From Amycolatopsis acidicola (GTDB lineage: Bacteria; Actinomycetota; Actinomycetes; Mycobacteriales; Pseudonocardiaceae): a DNA stretch of 48,511 nt. The notes beneath the pieces are model-generated. The model did not search any database, was not told the DNA's origin, and was given only the letters and a program-made list of their open reading frames with translations. A program made the position numbers and the translations under genes. Shown here piece by piece: positions 6,881-14,791 of the stretch (position 1 is the stretch's first letter; every line of letters begins with the position of its first letter). The stretch is from contig NZ_VMNW02000071.1 of the NCBI RefSeq assembly GCF_007713735.2, positions 1 through 48,511 of the forward strand. Reading direction: 5' to 3'.

Positions 6881-9181
6881 GTGTGGATGATCCACAACGG
6901 AATGCGGGCTTACCGGCCTGTGCCGAAGGCGGACTGGCTCTCTCGCCGCGCTAGGGTCCTGGGGGTGACTTCCCAGATCTCGACCTTGGCCGGCCGGGGG
7001 TTGTCGCATGCGGTGAAGCTCACTCACTGGGTCGGGAGTGGCAAACCCGTTACGGCCAAAGGGGTTCTGCGTCCGTCCGAAGTGCCCGCCGCGGCGGCAG
7101 TGCTTGGCGTGAAGGTGCCGAAGAAGGTGCGCACAGCAGCGGACGTCACGCCGATCCATTGGCCGTGGCTGGCTGCCGAAGGTGCGGGGCTGATCGAGAT
7201 CGGTGCCTCCAAAGCGGTCGCGTGCCCGGTGGATGAAGATCCGGCCGAGCTTTGGCTGAAGGGGCTGAATGCGGTCCTGCGCGCCGAATCGCATGATCGG
7301 CACAGGAAGGGTGCGGTCACCCTTTGCCGGGCAGTCCTGAGCGCGCTTTCCGAAGAGCGCGTCGGTATCGGCAATGCTGTCGATGCTGACGAGGTTGCCA
7401 GACGTGGCGACGTTGGGGAGCGTGGCGACACTGGGAACAGCGGCAGCGGAGTGCGCCTCGAGGTGGCCGTCCGGGAGATCCTCGACGGCTACGACGACGG
7501 TGCGGCGGCTGGGAAATCGTTCCGGCAGAGCGGCCTTCCTGTTGCTGATGCTGTCGAGCTTCTGCGCACTTTTGGGGCGCTGGACCGGAAAAACCGCCTG
7601 ACGCCGTTGGGGGAGTGGGTCTACCGGTGGTTCGAAGAGCGGGCTCCGGAAGCGGTCACACCGGAAACGGCTGTACCTGAGCTGCTTGCCCGTCTGGCGA
7701 CGCTGCCGGAAGACGAGGCGTGGCGGCAGGCCCTGCGCTGGTTCGGTGATCGGCGGCCGGTTTTCGGTGCGGCGCAACTGTTGTACGCGGCGGAGTTCAC
7801 CACACCGGTGGAGCGCGTCGCGGCGGTGGAGGTGGTCGCGGGATTCGGAGACGAGGCGCTGACGGCGTGGCGGAACTCGTTGCGCTACAACAACCTCCGC
7901 GCGCACGCGTTGGCCGCGCTCGCCGACTGGGGTGAGGGGCGTGGGGTCGATGGCCCGCAACGTCGTTGGCTGGTTACGGAGTATGCGCTGTCGGCTCGGA
8001 TGCGCGGCGGTGTCGAGGCTGCGTTTCACTACGTCCGCGACTGCGGTGGGCTGGAGCTGCTCGCCGAAAGTGAGCACCCGGCTGCGGCGGAGCTGCACAG
8101 GGAGCTGGCCGAGGCGAACGTCCGCGTGCGCGTGCAGCAGCTCAAAGTCGAGCCCGCCGACGGGGACGCGATGCGCGTTGTCGTGCCGGATGCGGTCACA
8201 CTTGGCCGGTTGCACGAGATTCTTGGGATCCTTTTCGGACACCGGAACTTGCGGCGCGGGAACGTCCGGCATCGCGATCTGGCGCGTGGCGATTTGGGAC
8301 GCGGTGCCGTCGGCTACCGCGGCTTGGGGCGCGACGGTCCGGGAGGCGGCGACGTTGGCTACCGCGATTCGGGGCGCGGCGATTTGGGTCGCGGCGCGAT
8401 TGGCTATCGCGACTTGGGGCGCGGCGGGTTGGGAGGTGGCAACGTCGGATTGGGGCACGGCGACGTCGGGCACCGCGACTTGGGGCGCGGTGGTTTGGAG
8501 CGTGGCGACGGTGGATACCGCGATATGGGCCGTGGCAACGCCGGGCTGCGCGGCTCGGGGCAGCGCGATTCGGGACGCGCCGACGCCGGGCTGCGCGGCT
8601 CGGGGCAGCGCGATTCGGGACGCGCCGACGCCGGGCTGCGCGGCTCGGGGCAGCGCGATTCGGGACGCGCCGACGCCGGGCTGCGCGGCTCGGGGCAGCG
8701 CGATTCGGGACGCGCCGACGCCGGGCTGCGCGACTCGGGCCACCGCGGCTCAGGACGCGCCGAGGTGGGGCACCGCAATGCCGGACGCAGCGACGCCAGC
8801 CCCCGCGACCCGGCATACCGCAACGCCGGACTCACCGCCTTCGCGCCGCCCACCTTCGCGCCGCCCACCTTCGCGTCGCCCACCGCCGCGCCGCCTGCCT
8901 TTGGGTACCGCGGGGACGAGCCGCACGAGTTCGTTGTGGGTGGGGTGCCTTACGCGGATCCCTTCGACGGGTTGGCCGATCGCGGGGACGAGCACGAGAT
9001 CCGGCTGAGCACGATCTTTCCCCGCCCCGGCAACGGGCTGACCTACATCTGCGCCGGCGAGTACAAGATCACCTGCGAGAAGATCACCGACCCGGACCCC
9101 GGGCTTACCTACCCGGTCTGCGTGCCCGGCACCGAACGGCTCAACCGGCGGCTGGCCGCGCTTCGGATTCCGCAGCCCTGA
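6881..9181 (+). CDS. Plasmid pRiA4b ORF-3-like protein split by pentapeptide repeats
   Basis: Protein of up to 766 residues. The N-terminal 440 residues are helical and resemble the long N-terminal part of actinobacterial pRiA4b ORF-3 proteins (LTHWVGSGKPVTAKGVLRPSE, then KVRTAADV). The pRiA4b ORF-3 domain starts near residue 420 (VRVQQLKVEPADGD, VTLGRLHEILGILFG) and resumes near residue 685 (EPHEFVVGGVPYADP, IRLSTIFP). Between them lie 197 residues of pentapeptide repeats and a short FAPPT repeat. A second tiny array sits at residues 171-190. The domain's usual YDFGDxW segment is replaced by CAGEYKIT, so the fold may be compromised. The start is uncertain: GTG 6881, ATG 6902 or GTG 6965. Function unknown. 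Confidence 0.75.
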   Translation: MWMIHNGMRAYRPVPKADWLSRRARVLGVTSQISTLAGRGLSHAVKLTHWVGSGKPVTAKGVLRPSEVPAAAAVLGVKVPKKVRTAADVTPIHWPWLAAEGAGLIEIGASKAVACPVDEDPAELWLKGLNAVLRAESHDRHRKGAVTLCRAVLSALSEERVGIGNAVDADEVARRGDVGERGDTGNSGSGVRLEVAVREILDGYDDGAAAGKSFRQSGLPVADAVELLRTFGALDRKNRLTPLGEWVYRWFEERAPEAVTPETAVPELLARLATLPEDEAWRQALRWFGDRRPVFGAAQLLYAAEFTTPVERVAAVEVVAGFGDEALTAWRNSLRYNNLRAHALAALADWGEGRGVDGPQRRWLVTEYALSARMRGGVEAAFHYVRDCGGLELLAESEHPAAAELHRELAEANVRVRVQQLKVEPADGDAMRVVVPDAVTLGRLHEILGILFGHRNLRRGNVRHRDLARGDLGRGAVGYRGLGRDGPGGGDVGYRDSGRGDLGRGAIGYRDLGRGGLGGGNVGLGHGDVGHRDLGRGGLERGDGGYRDMGRGNAGLRGSGQRDSGRADAGLRGSGQRDSGRADAGLRGSGQRDSGRADAGLRGSGQRDSGRADAGLRDSGHRGSGRAEVGHRNAGRSDASPRDPAYRNAGLTAFAPPTFAPPTFASPTAAPPAFGYRGDEPHEFVVGGVPYADPFDGLADRGDEHEIRLSTIFPRPGNGLTYICAGEYKITCEKITDPDPGLTYPVCVPGTERLNRRLAALRIPQP
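7391..7450 (+). repeat. Small second pentapeptide array in the same gene
   Basis: Four in-frame pentads EVARR GDVGE RGDTG NSGSG (residues 171-190) share register and composition with the main array 800 bp downstream. They interrupt an otherwise ordinary helical stretch. Confidence 0.55.
8240..8830 (+). repeat. Intragenic 15-bp/pentapeptide repeat array
   Basis: In frame, 39 pentads of consensus (R/Y/H)R(D/G)(L/V/S)G plus one two-residue slip make exactly 197 codons. Early units are diverged (RGDLG, YRDLG, GGDVG) and later ones homogenised. The register also fits A(D/N)LXX pentapeptide-repeat spacing, with Asp/Asn before Leu/Val. A 15-bp FAPPT repeat, three copies at 8840-8884, follows. Confidence 0.9.
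8540..8764 (+). repeat. 45-bp exact tandem repeat (4 identical plus 1 diverged copy)
   Basis: The 45-bp unit encodes AGLRGSGQRDSGRAD. Units at 8540-8584, 8585-8629, 8630-8674 and 8675-8719 are identical; 8720-8764 is a diverged fifth copy. Perfect identity implies recent slippage or gene conversion and probable copy-number variation between strains. Confidence 0.95.
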
Positions 9182-9614
9182 GCTGGTAGCTGTTGACCGA
9201 CTCGGTCAGCTTGCGCAGGGTGTCGCGCAACTCGTCGAGGCCGGATTGGTCCAGGCCCATTGCGTCGCCGACCACGATGGGCAGCGGGGCGGCCTTTTCG
9301 CGCAGGGCCAACCCGTCCGGTGTAAGCGTGATGCGAACCGAGCGTTCGTCCTCGTTGCGGCGTTCGCGGCGGATGAGGCCGGAGCGCTCGAGTCGCTTCA
9401 GCAGCGGCGAAAGCGTCCCGGAGTCGAGGCTGAGCGCCGTGCCGATGTCCTTCACCGGGCTGCCGCCCTGCTCCCACAGCACCAGCATCACCAGATACTG
9501 CGGATAAGTCAGACCCATTTCGTCCAGCAGCGGACGGTAGAGCGCAGTGACCGCGCGCGAAGCGGCGTACAGCGCGAAGCACACCTGATCGTCGAGCTTC
9601 GGTGCGGGTCCCAT
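9141..9614 (-). CDS. OhrR-like MarR family redox regulator
   Basis: Regulator of 157 residues. The N-terminus QVCFALYAASRAVTALYRPL matches the OhrR signature, with the peroxide-sensing cysteine at Cys12, followed by LTYPQYLVMLVLWE. The recognition helix is LSLDSGTLSPLLKRLE. No second cysteine is visible near the C-terminus, so it is of the one-Cys type. It is divergent from an esterase rather than an ohr peroxidase, and a 28-bp operator-like palindrome lies between them. It probably represses itself and the esterase and is released by organic hydroperoxide or a related thiol-reactive signal. The 3' end overlaps the pRiA4b-like gene by 41 nt, convergently. Confidence 0.9.
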   Translation of the reverse strand: MGPAPKLDDQVCFALYAASRAVTALYRPLLDEMGLTYPQYLVMLVLWEQGGSPVKDIGTALSLDSGTLSPLLKRLERSGLIRRERRNEDERSVRITLTPDGLALREKAAPLPIVVGDAMGLDQSGLDELRDTLRKLTESVNSYQLRAAESEARPAAG

Positions 9615-9677
9615 GTCCTCATCATGCCTTCCGGCCTGCCTGGATCACCTGCCGAGGTGTCCCACATCTCATTGTAC

Positions 9678-9705
9678 CCAATTAAGTTGTGCACAACTCA
9701 ATTGG
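9678..9705. promoter_or_regulatory. OhrR-type operator
   Basis: Arms CCAATTAAGTTGTG (9678-9691) and CACAACTCAATTGG (9692-9705) form a 28-bp palindrome with one mismatched pair. Sequence and layout resemble the CAATT-rich OhrR box. It sits 63 bp upstream of the regulator start and 53 bp upstream of the esterase start. Confidence 0.75.
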
Positions 9706-9758
9706 ATACTACTTTCAATCTCGACCGGTACGACACCGCCAACCCCGAGGAGATGGAC

Positions 9759-10706
9759 ATGACCGCCAACCCGCGGAACCTCGCTCTCGAGCCCGCCGCC
9801 CAGGCCTTCGCCGAGGCGACCGCGAACCCGCCCTACCTCTACGACCTCGGCCCCGTCGACGGCCGCAAGACGGTCGACGAGGTGCAGTCCGGCGACATCG
9901 CCAAGCCGGACGTGGACATCGAGGACACCACCGTCGCCGACGTCCCGGTCTGGATCCTGAAGCCGAAGGGCGCCACCGGCACGCTCCCGGTGATCGTCTA
10001 CATCCACGGCGCCGGCTGGGTCTTCGGCAACGAGCACACCCACGACAGACTCATCCGCGAGCTGGCCGTCGGCGTAAGAGCCGCCGTGGTCTTCCCGAAG
10101 TACAGCCTTTCCCCCGAGGCGCGGTATCCGGTGGCGATCGAGCAGAACTACGCGGTCGCCAAGTGGGTGGCCGAGCACGGCGCGGAGAAGGGCCTCGACG
10201 CGACCCGCATCGCCATCGCCGGGGACTCGGTCGGCGGCAACATGACAGCGGCGACCACGATCCTCGCCAAGCGGCGCGGCGGCGTCACCTTCGCGCAGCA
10301 GGTCCTCTTCTACCCGGTCACCGACGCGAACTTCGACACCGGCTCGTACGAGGAGTTCGCCGACGGCTACTTCCTCAGCCGCACCGGCATGAAGTGGTTC
10401 TGGGACCAGTACACCACCGACGAAAAACAGCGCGCGGAGATCACCGCCTCCCCGCTGCGCGCATCGCTCGACGAGCTCGCCGGGCTGCCGCCCGCACTGG
10501 TGATCACCGGTGAAGCCGACGTGCTGCGCGACGAGGGCGAGGCCTACGCGGCCAAGCTGCGCCAGGCCGGTGTGCCGGTCACGGCCGTGCGGTACCAGGG
10601 CATCATCCACGACTTCGTGATGCTCAACGCCCTGCGCGAGACCAACGCGGCCGAGGCGGCGATCACCCAGGCCGTCGGCGTACTCAAGACCGCGCTCAAC
10701 GCGTAA
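9759..10706 (+). CDS. Alpha/beta hydrolase, hormone-sensitive lipase (acetyl esterase) family
   Basis: Esterase of 315 residues. The HSL-type oxyanion motif is HGAGW (83-87), the nucleophile Ser157 lies in GDSVGG, the acid is Asp254 in GEADVLRDEG, and the base is His284 in GIIHDF. The start at 9759 is chosen over ATG 9753 because GAGGAG is then spaced about 6 nt. It is divergent from the OhrR-like gene and shares its operator. Its substrate is unknown; the pairing suggests detoxification of reactive lipid or ester products. The 3' end overlaps the convergent nucleoside hydrolase by 11 nt. Confidence 0.92.
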   Translation: MTANPRNLALEPAAQAFAEATANPPYLYDLGPVDGRKTVDEVQSGDIAKPDVDIEDTTVADVPVWILKPKGATGTLPVIVYIHGAGWVFGNEHTHDRLIRELAVGVRAAVVFPKYSLSPEARYPVAIEQNYAVAKWVAEHGAEKGLDATRIAIAGDSVGGNMTAATTILAKRRGGVTFAQQVLFYPVTDANFDTGSYEEFADGYFLSRTGMKWFWDQYTTDEKQRAEITASPLRASLDELAGLPPALVITGEADVLRDEGEAYAAKLRQAGVPVTAVRYQGIIHDFVMLNALRETNAAEAAITQAVGVLKTALNA

Positions 10707-11655
10707 GGCGCCCCAGCACGAACTCCCCGAGCCCGTCCACATCGGTCGCCACCGCGACCTGGACGGTGCTCGGGGCCACGGCGCCTTCGCCTTCGCCGCG
10801 CATCTCCGGCCGCCGCTGGTCGACGAGGGTGGCGCCGCGCCCCGGGCCGAACGAGCAGTCGACCTCCACCGGATGCGGCTCCGTGCGGAGGATGCCGGGG
10901 CTGATCGCCTCGGCCACCGCGACGGCGTCGTGCAGCACGATCCCGTCCCAGCCCAGGGAACGGCGGTACGAAGCCAAATAGTCGGGCGTCAGCGCGTCGA
11001 GCGCGGCGCCGATCGGCGAGGCGGCGGCCAGTTTGGCCAGCCAAGCGGTGTCCACGGCGCACTGGTGCGTCAGGTCCAGCGGCACCATCACGCACGGCAC
11101 GTCCTCCTCGACGAGCACCCGCCGCGCGGCCTCCGGGTCGCTCCAGATGTTGAACTCCGCGGCCGAAGTGCTGTTCCCGCGGTTCACACCGCCACCCATC
11201 AGCACGATGCGGCCGATCTTCTCCTTCAACCGCGGGTACGCGGCCAGCAGCACCGCGATGTTGGTGAGCGGGCCGATCGGGGCGATGGTCACCGGCTCGT
11301 CCGCCGCCTCCAGCAAGGACACGAACAGCCCGATGGCGCCGCCCGGTTCTATTTCGCGCCGCGGCTCGGGCAGCGCGGCCGACCTGCCGGAAAGCCCGTC
11401 GGAGCCGTGCACGTGACCGGCCCGAGCGGGCTGCGGGTGCACGAGCGGCCGGGCCGCGCCCGCCGCCACCGGCACGTCGGAGCGGCCGCACAACTCCAGT
11501 ACCCGCAAGGCGTTGCGGGTGGTCGCCTCGAGTCCGACGTTGCCGAACACCGAGGTGACCCCGAGCAGCTCGACGTCCTCGCTCAACGCGGCGAGGGAGA
11601 TCGCGAAGGCGTCGTCCACGCCCGGGTCCGTATCGATGATCAGTTTGACCGGCAT
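10696..11655 (-). CDS. Inosine/uridine-preferring nucleoside hydrolase
   Basis: Hydrolyses the N-glycosidic bond of ribonucleosides for purine/pyrimidine salvage; 319 residues. The calcium-binding motif DTDPGVDDA is at residues 8-16. Other IUNH landmarks are GPLTNIAVLL, VLMGGGVNRGN, AEFNIWSDPEAA and the histidine segment LHDAVAVAEAI. Length matches the family. Specificity cannot be resolved. It is divergent from the acyltransferase gene with only 11 bp between starts, so any promoter of one must lie inside the other gene. Confidence 0.93.
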   Translation of the reverse strand: MPVKLIIDTDPGVDDAFAISLAALSEDVELLGVTSVFGNVGLEATTRNALRVLELCGRSDVPVAAGAARPLVHPQPARAGHVHGSDGLSGRSAALPEPRREIEPGGAIGLFVSLLEAADEPVTIAPIGPLTNIAVLLAAYPRLKEKIGRIVLMGGGVNRGNSTSAAEFNIWSDPEAARRVLVEEDVPCVMVPLDLTHQCAVDTAWLAKLAAASPIGAALDALTPDYLASYRRSLGWDGIVLHDAVAVAEAISPGILRTEPHPVEVDCSFGPGRGATLVDQRRPEMRGEGEGAVAPSTVQVAVATDVDGLGEFVLGRLTR

Positions 11656-11666
11656 ACTGTCAACCT

Positions 11667-12425
11667 ATGACATCGATGTGGGGAGCGCCGCTGGTTTCGC
11701 GGGCGGCCGCCTGGCGGCGCGCGCGGCGGGACCCGCGGCAGGCTCGTTTCCTGACGGCCGACTCGCTGTGCTGGGTGCTGCGCAACCGTGCCTACACGCC
11801 CTGGTACCTCGTCCGGTACTGGCGGCTGCTGAAGTTCCGCGCCCTCAATCCGCACATCATCCTGCGCGGCATGGTGTTCCTCGGCAAGGACGTGGAGATC
11901 CACTGCCGGCCCGGCTACGCCAGGCTCGAGATCGGCCGCTGGGTGCACATCGGCGACGGCAACGCCATCCGCTGTCACGAGGGCTCGCTGCGGATCGGGG
12001 ACAAGGCCGTGTTCGGGAGGCAGAACGTGATCAACGGCTACCTCGACATCGAGCTCGGCTCGGCCACGCTCGTCGCCGACTGGGTCTACATCTGCGACTT
12101 CGACCACGTGACCAGCGACATCAACCTGCCGATCAAGGACCAGGGCATCGTGAAGTCCCCGGTGCGGATCGGGCCGGACACCTGGATCGGCACGAAGGTC
12201 TCGGTGCTCAAGGGCACCAGGGTCGGCCGGGGCTGCGTGCTGGGCGCGCACGCCGTGGTGCGCGGTGACATCCCGGACTACGCGATCGCCGTCGGCTCGC
12301 CCGCCCGCGTGGTGCGTGACCGCAAGGCCGACTACGAGGCGGACGCGGAACGTCGAGAGGCGATCAAGGACATGGCCCGCAAGGCGAACAAAGCACTGCA
12401 GAAAACCCTGGAACAGGGGCAGTGA
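11667..12425 (+). CDS. Left-handed beta-helix acyltransferase
   Basis: Hexapeptide-repeat acyltransferase of 252 residues. Repeated imperfect [LIV]-G-X4 turns run from about residue 70 to 215 (LEIGRWVHIGDG, LRIGDKAVFGRQNV, VRIGPDTWIGTKVSVLKG). The C-terminal signature is AVVRGDIPDYAIAVGSPARVVRDR, as in CysE/WbbJ-type O-acetyltransferases. An N-terminal region with TPWYLVRYWRLLKFR and a charged C-terminal helix flank the helix. No clear ribosome site precedes ATG 11667; ATG 11676 is an alternative. It overlaps the DUF2332 gene by 4 nt (GTGA). The acceptor is probably a glycan but is not determinable. Confidence 0.88.
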   Translation: MTSMWGAPLVSRAAAWRRARRDPRQARFLTADSLCWVLRNRAYTPWYLVRYWRLLKFRALNPHIILRGMVFLGKDVEIHCRPGYARLEIGRWVHIGDGNAIRCHEGSLRIGDKAVFGRQNVINGYLDIELGSATLVADWVYICDFDHVTSDINLPIKDQGIVKSPVRIGPDTWIGTKVSVLKGTRVGRGCVLGAHAVVRGDIPDYAIAVGSPARVVRDRKADYEADAERREAIKDMARKANKALQKTLEQGQ

Positions 12426-13354
12426 CGGGGCGGGTCGCCCGCATCTACACCCACTTCGCCGAGGTCGAGGCGCCGGCGAAGTCCCGGATATACGCCGAGC
12501 TCGCGGCGCAGGTCGCGCGCGAGCCGCGGCTGCTGGGGTTCCTGGCCGAACTGCCGCCGGAGAAGTGGCAGCCGAACCTGTTCTTCAGCGCGGTGCAGTA
12601 CCTGTGCGGGCCGATCCCGGACTGGCCGTGGTTTCGGGCCCGGTTCACCGACCGCGCCGACGAAATCCGCGACGTGATGCTCACGCACCGGACCCAGACC
12701 AACGAGCCCGCCCGCTGCGCGACGCTCCTGCCCGCGCTCGCCCAGCTGCCGCAACCGTTGGCGTTGCTGGAAGTCGGCGCCTCGGCCGGGCTCTGCCTGC
12801 AGCCGGACCGGTACGGCTACGACTACGGCCGCGTCACCATCCCGGGCCCGCTCACGTTGTCCTGCACCGCGAACGACGCCACGCCGCTGCCGTCGAAGGT
12901 GCCCGAGGTGGTCTGGCGCGCGGGCCTCGACCTCGACCCCGTCGACGTGACCAGCGCCGACGACTGTGCCTGGCTGGACGCGTTGATCTGGCCCGGCGAG
13001 GAGGAGCGGCGGCCGCGGCTGCGGAAGGCGCTCGAGATCGCCGCCCAGGAACCGCCGCCCGTGCGACGAGGCGATCTGCGTGCCGATTTCGCTTCGCTGG
13101 CAAGCGAAGCGCCGAAGGACGCGACGCTCGTGGTGTTCCACACCGCCGTCCTGGTCTACGTGCAAGACGCCGCCGAGCGGGCCGCCTTCGCCGAATCCGT
13201 TCGCGACGCCGGGGCCGTCTGGCTGGCCAACGAAGCCAGCACGGCGATCCCCGGCGTCGAGATCGAAGACCGGCCCGCCGACTACCTGCTGGCCAGGGAC
13301 GGCCGGCCGCTCGCGTGGGCCGAATCCCACGGCAACTGGGTCAACTGGCTTTAG
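12422..13354 (+). CDS. DUF2332 family protein
   Basis: Conserved actinobacterial protein of 310 residues. The family pattern is clear: RVARIYTHFAEVEAPAKSRIY at the start, FFSAVQYLCG, the RTQTNEPARCATLLPAL stretch, and LLEVGASAGLCLQPDRYGYDY. The last segment resembles a methyltransferase-like glycine motif, and VVFHTAVLVYV fits a core strand, so a SAM-dependent enzyme fold is possible. The GTG start at 12422 overlaps the upstream stop. Its 3' end overlaps the convergent flavin reductase gene by 14 nt. Function is not established. Confidence 0.87.
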   Translation: MTGRVARIYTHFAEVEAPAKSRIYAELAAQVAREPRLLGFLAELPPEKWQPNLFFSAVQYLCGPIPDWPWFRARFTDRADEIRDVMLTHRTQTNEPARCATLLPALAQLPQPLALLEVGASAGLCLQPDRYGYDYGRVTIPGPLTLSCTANDATPLPSKVPEVVWRAGLDLDPVDVTSADDCAWLDALIWPGEEERRPRLRKALEIAAQEPPPVRRGDLRADFASLASEAPKDATLVVFHTAVLVYVQDAAERAAFAESVRDAGAVWLANEASTAIPGVEIEDRPADYLLARDGRPLAWAESHGNWVNWL

Positions 13355-13859
13355 CCAGCGTGGCCACCGCGGCGGCGATCGCTTCCCTCGCTTCGGGATC
13401 GGCCACCAGCCCGTCCTCGCCCAGCGACGTCCGGCCCACGGGGATGTGCACGCAGGCCTCTTCGACGATGTGCACGTTCAAATAGCCCAGCACGATCCGC
13501 AGCGAGGCGTGGGCGTTCGCCGCTCCCGTCGCGGCCCATGACGCGTTGATCCACGCGATCGGCTTGCCCTGCATCGTTTCCGCGCCGACGGACCAATCGA
13601 GCAGGTTCTTGAACGAGCCCGGGAGCGCGCCCGCGTACTCCGGCGTGCAGAACAGCACCGCGTCGGCCCCGGTCAGCCGGGCGCGCAGATCCGCCACCGC
13701 GGGATGCAACGGCTCGCTGTCGTCGTCGGGGTTGAAATGCGGCAGTTCGCAGAGTTTGTCGTAGGCGTCGATGTCTTGGGGTGCAAGCGCTTGCGCCGTC
13801 TTCAGCACCGCTGCGTTCGTCGAGCCGTCCCGCAAACTCCCGCACACAGTCAGGATCAT
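13341..13859 (-). CDS. NADPH-dependent FMN reductase family protein
   Basis: Flavodoxin-like quinone or chromate reductase type enzyme, 172 residues. MILTVCGSLRDGSTNAAVL gives the FMN phosphate-binding loop, PEYAGALPGSFKNLLDW the FMN ring-binding segment, and GKPIAWINAS the third strand, as in the NADPH_FMN_red family. The start at 13859 overlaps the stop of the SDR gene (ATGA). It should be co-transcribed with that gene under the TetR pair of operators. The electron acceptor is unknown. Confidence 0.9.
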   Translation of the reverse strand: MILTVCGSLRDGSTNAAVLKTAQALAPQDIDAYDKLCELPHFNPDDDSEPLHPAVADLRARLTGADAVLFCTPEYAGALPGSFKNLLDWSVGAETMQGKPIAWINASWAATGAANAHASLRIVLGYLNVHIVEEACVHIPVGRTSLGEDGLVADPEAREAIAAAVATLAKAS

Positions 13860-14740
13860 CCTGCCAACATAGCGAGATCCGCGATGAGACCGGGACGGGT
13901 CGGCGTCCAGCCGAGCAGATCGCGGGTGATCTTGCTCGAAACCGGGTTGTCGCCGCTCACGAAAGCGCTCAGCAGACCGAAATGCTGCTCGGGGTCGACG
14001 GGAGCGGCGGGCACGCCGAGGCGTTCGCCGATCGCGTTCGCCATGTCGCGGAAGGGAATCCCGTCCTCGGCGACGGCGTGCAGCCGGGAGCCGGCGGGCG
14101 CGGATTCGACCGCCAGGCGGTAGAGGCGGCCGACGTCGCGTGTGTCGGCGGACGGCCAGCGGTTGGTGCCGTCGTCCACGTAGCCGGAAACCCCTGTCGC
14201 ACGGGCGATTTCGAGCAACGCCGAGCCGAGGCTGTACCGGCCGAGGCTGTGCACCGTCGGCGGCAGGCGGACGACCGAGGACCGCACTCCCTGCCCGGCG
14301 AGCGCGATCACGGCGTTCTCGGCGTCGATCCGCGGGCCACCGGGCAGCATGTCCTGCTCGGTCAGCTGTCCCTGGAAACCGGCCAGGACCAGCGCGAGCG
14401 TCGCGCTCGTGCCGACGAAGGGCTTGCCCGAACCCTGCAGGGCGTCGCCCAGGGCCGCGATCGCCTGCAGGTCCGCGGCGATCGCGGTGGCCATGTCGCC
14501 GGAGTTCATCTCGTCGTGCTTGAACGCGAGGTGGATGACGGCGTCGGCCTCGTGAGCCGCCGCGCGCAGGCCGTCGAGGTCGTCCAGATCGCCTCGGCGG
14601 ATGTCGGCGCCGAGCTCTTGCACGGCGGACGCGGAACGGTCCGAGCGAGCCAGGCCGGTGACGGAATGGCCTGCGGACAACAGTTCGGGGATGACGGCGG
14701 AGGCGATGTGCCCGGAGGCACCGGTGACGAACACGCGCAT
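13856..14740 (-). CDS. NAD(P)-dependent epimerase/SDR family oxidoreductase
   Basis: Atypical extended SDR of 294 residues. The cofactor loop is VTGASGHIASAV (residues 5-16), and the RS after LAR suggests NADP preference. The usual YxxxK catalytic pair is not evident; the segment after STSATLAL-like GTSATLALVLAG lacks it, as in NAD(P)-binding proteins of the YwnB/NmrA-like edge of the family. GAGGAG lies upstream of ATG 14740. It forms an operon with the flavin reductase and is divergent from a TetR gene across two operators, so it is probably induced by a small molecule sensed by that regulator. Confidence 0.88.
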   Translation of the reverse strand: MRVFVTGASGHIASAVIPELLSAGHSVTGLARSDRSASAVQELGADIRRGDLDDLDGLRAAAHEADAVIHLAFKHDEMNSGDMATAIAADLQAIAALGDALQGSGKPFVGTSATLALVLAGFQGQLTEQDMLPGGPRIDAENAVIALAGQGVRSSVVRLPPTVHSLGRYSLGSALLEIARATGVSGYVDDGTNRWPSADTRDVGRLYRLAVESAPAGSRLHAVAEDGIPFRDMANAIGERLGVPAAPVDPEQHFGLLSAFVSGDNPVSSKITRDLLGWTPTRPGLIADLAMLAG

Positions 14741-14758
14741 GGCTGAGGCTCCTCGGCA

Positions 14759-14781
14759 GTGATTGCACTTGGTGTAATCAC
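14759..14781. promoter_or_regulatory. TetR operator copy 1
   Basis: Inverted repeat GTGATTGCAC-TTG-GTGTAATCAC, one mismatched pair, between the SDR and TetR starts. It is a near copy of the site at 14792, 33 bp away (about three helical turns). Confidence 0.75.
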
Positions 14782-14791
14782 TGTAGCACCG

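Noticed and set aside
6620..8743. A 707-codon open frame on the minus strand opposite the repeat protein
   Set aside because: It is the reverse reading of the 15-bp repeats and the N-terminal coding region. It has no recognisable domain, and its 3' end runs into the Nudix gene on the same strand in another frame.
8240..8830. The pentad array as a true A(D/N)LXX pentapeptide-repeat (MfpA/Qnr-type) domain
   Set aside because: Spacing fits, but small residues and glycine occupy most central positions in the later units and aromatic stacking residues are absent, so a stable right-handed beta-helix is doubtful. I keep only the description as pentapeptide-like.
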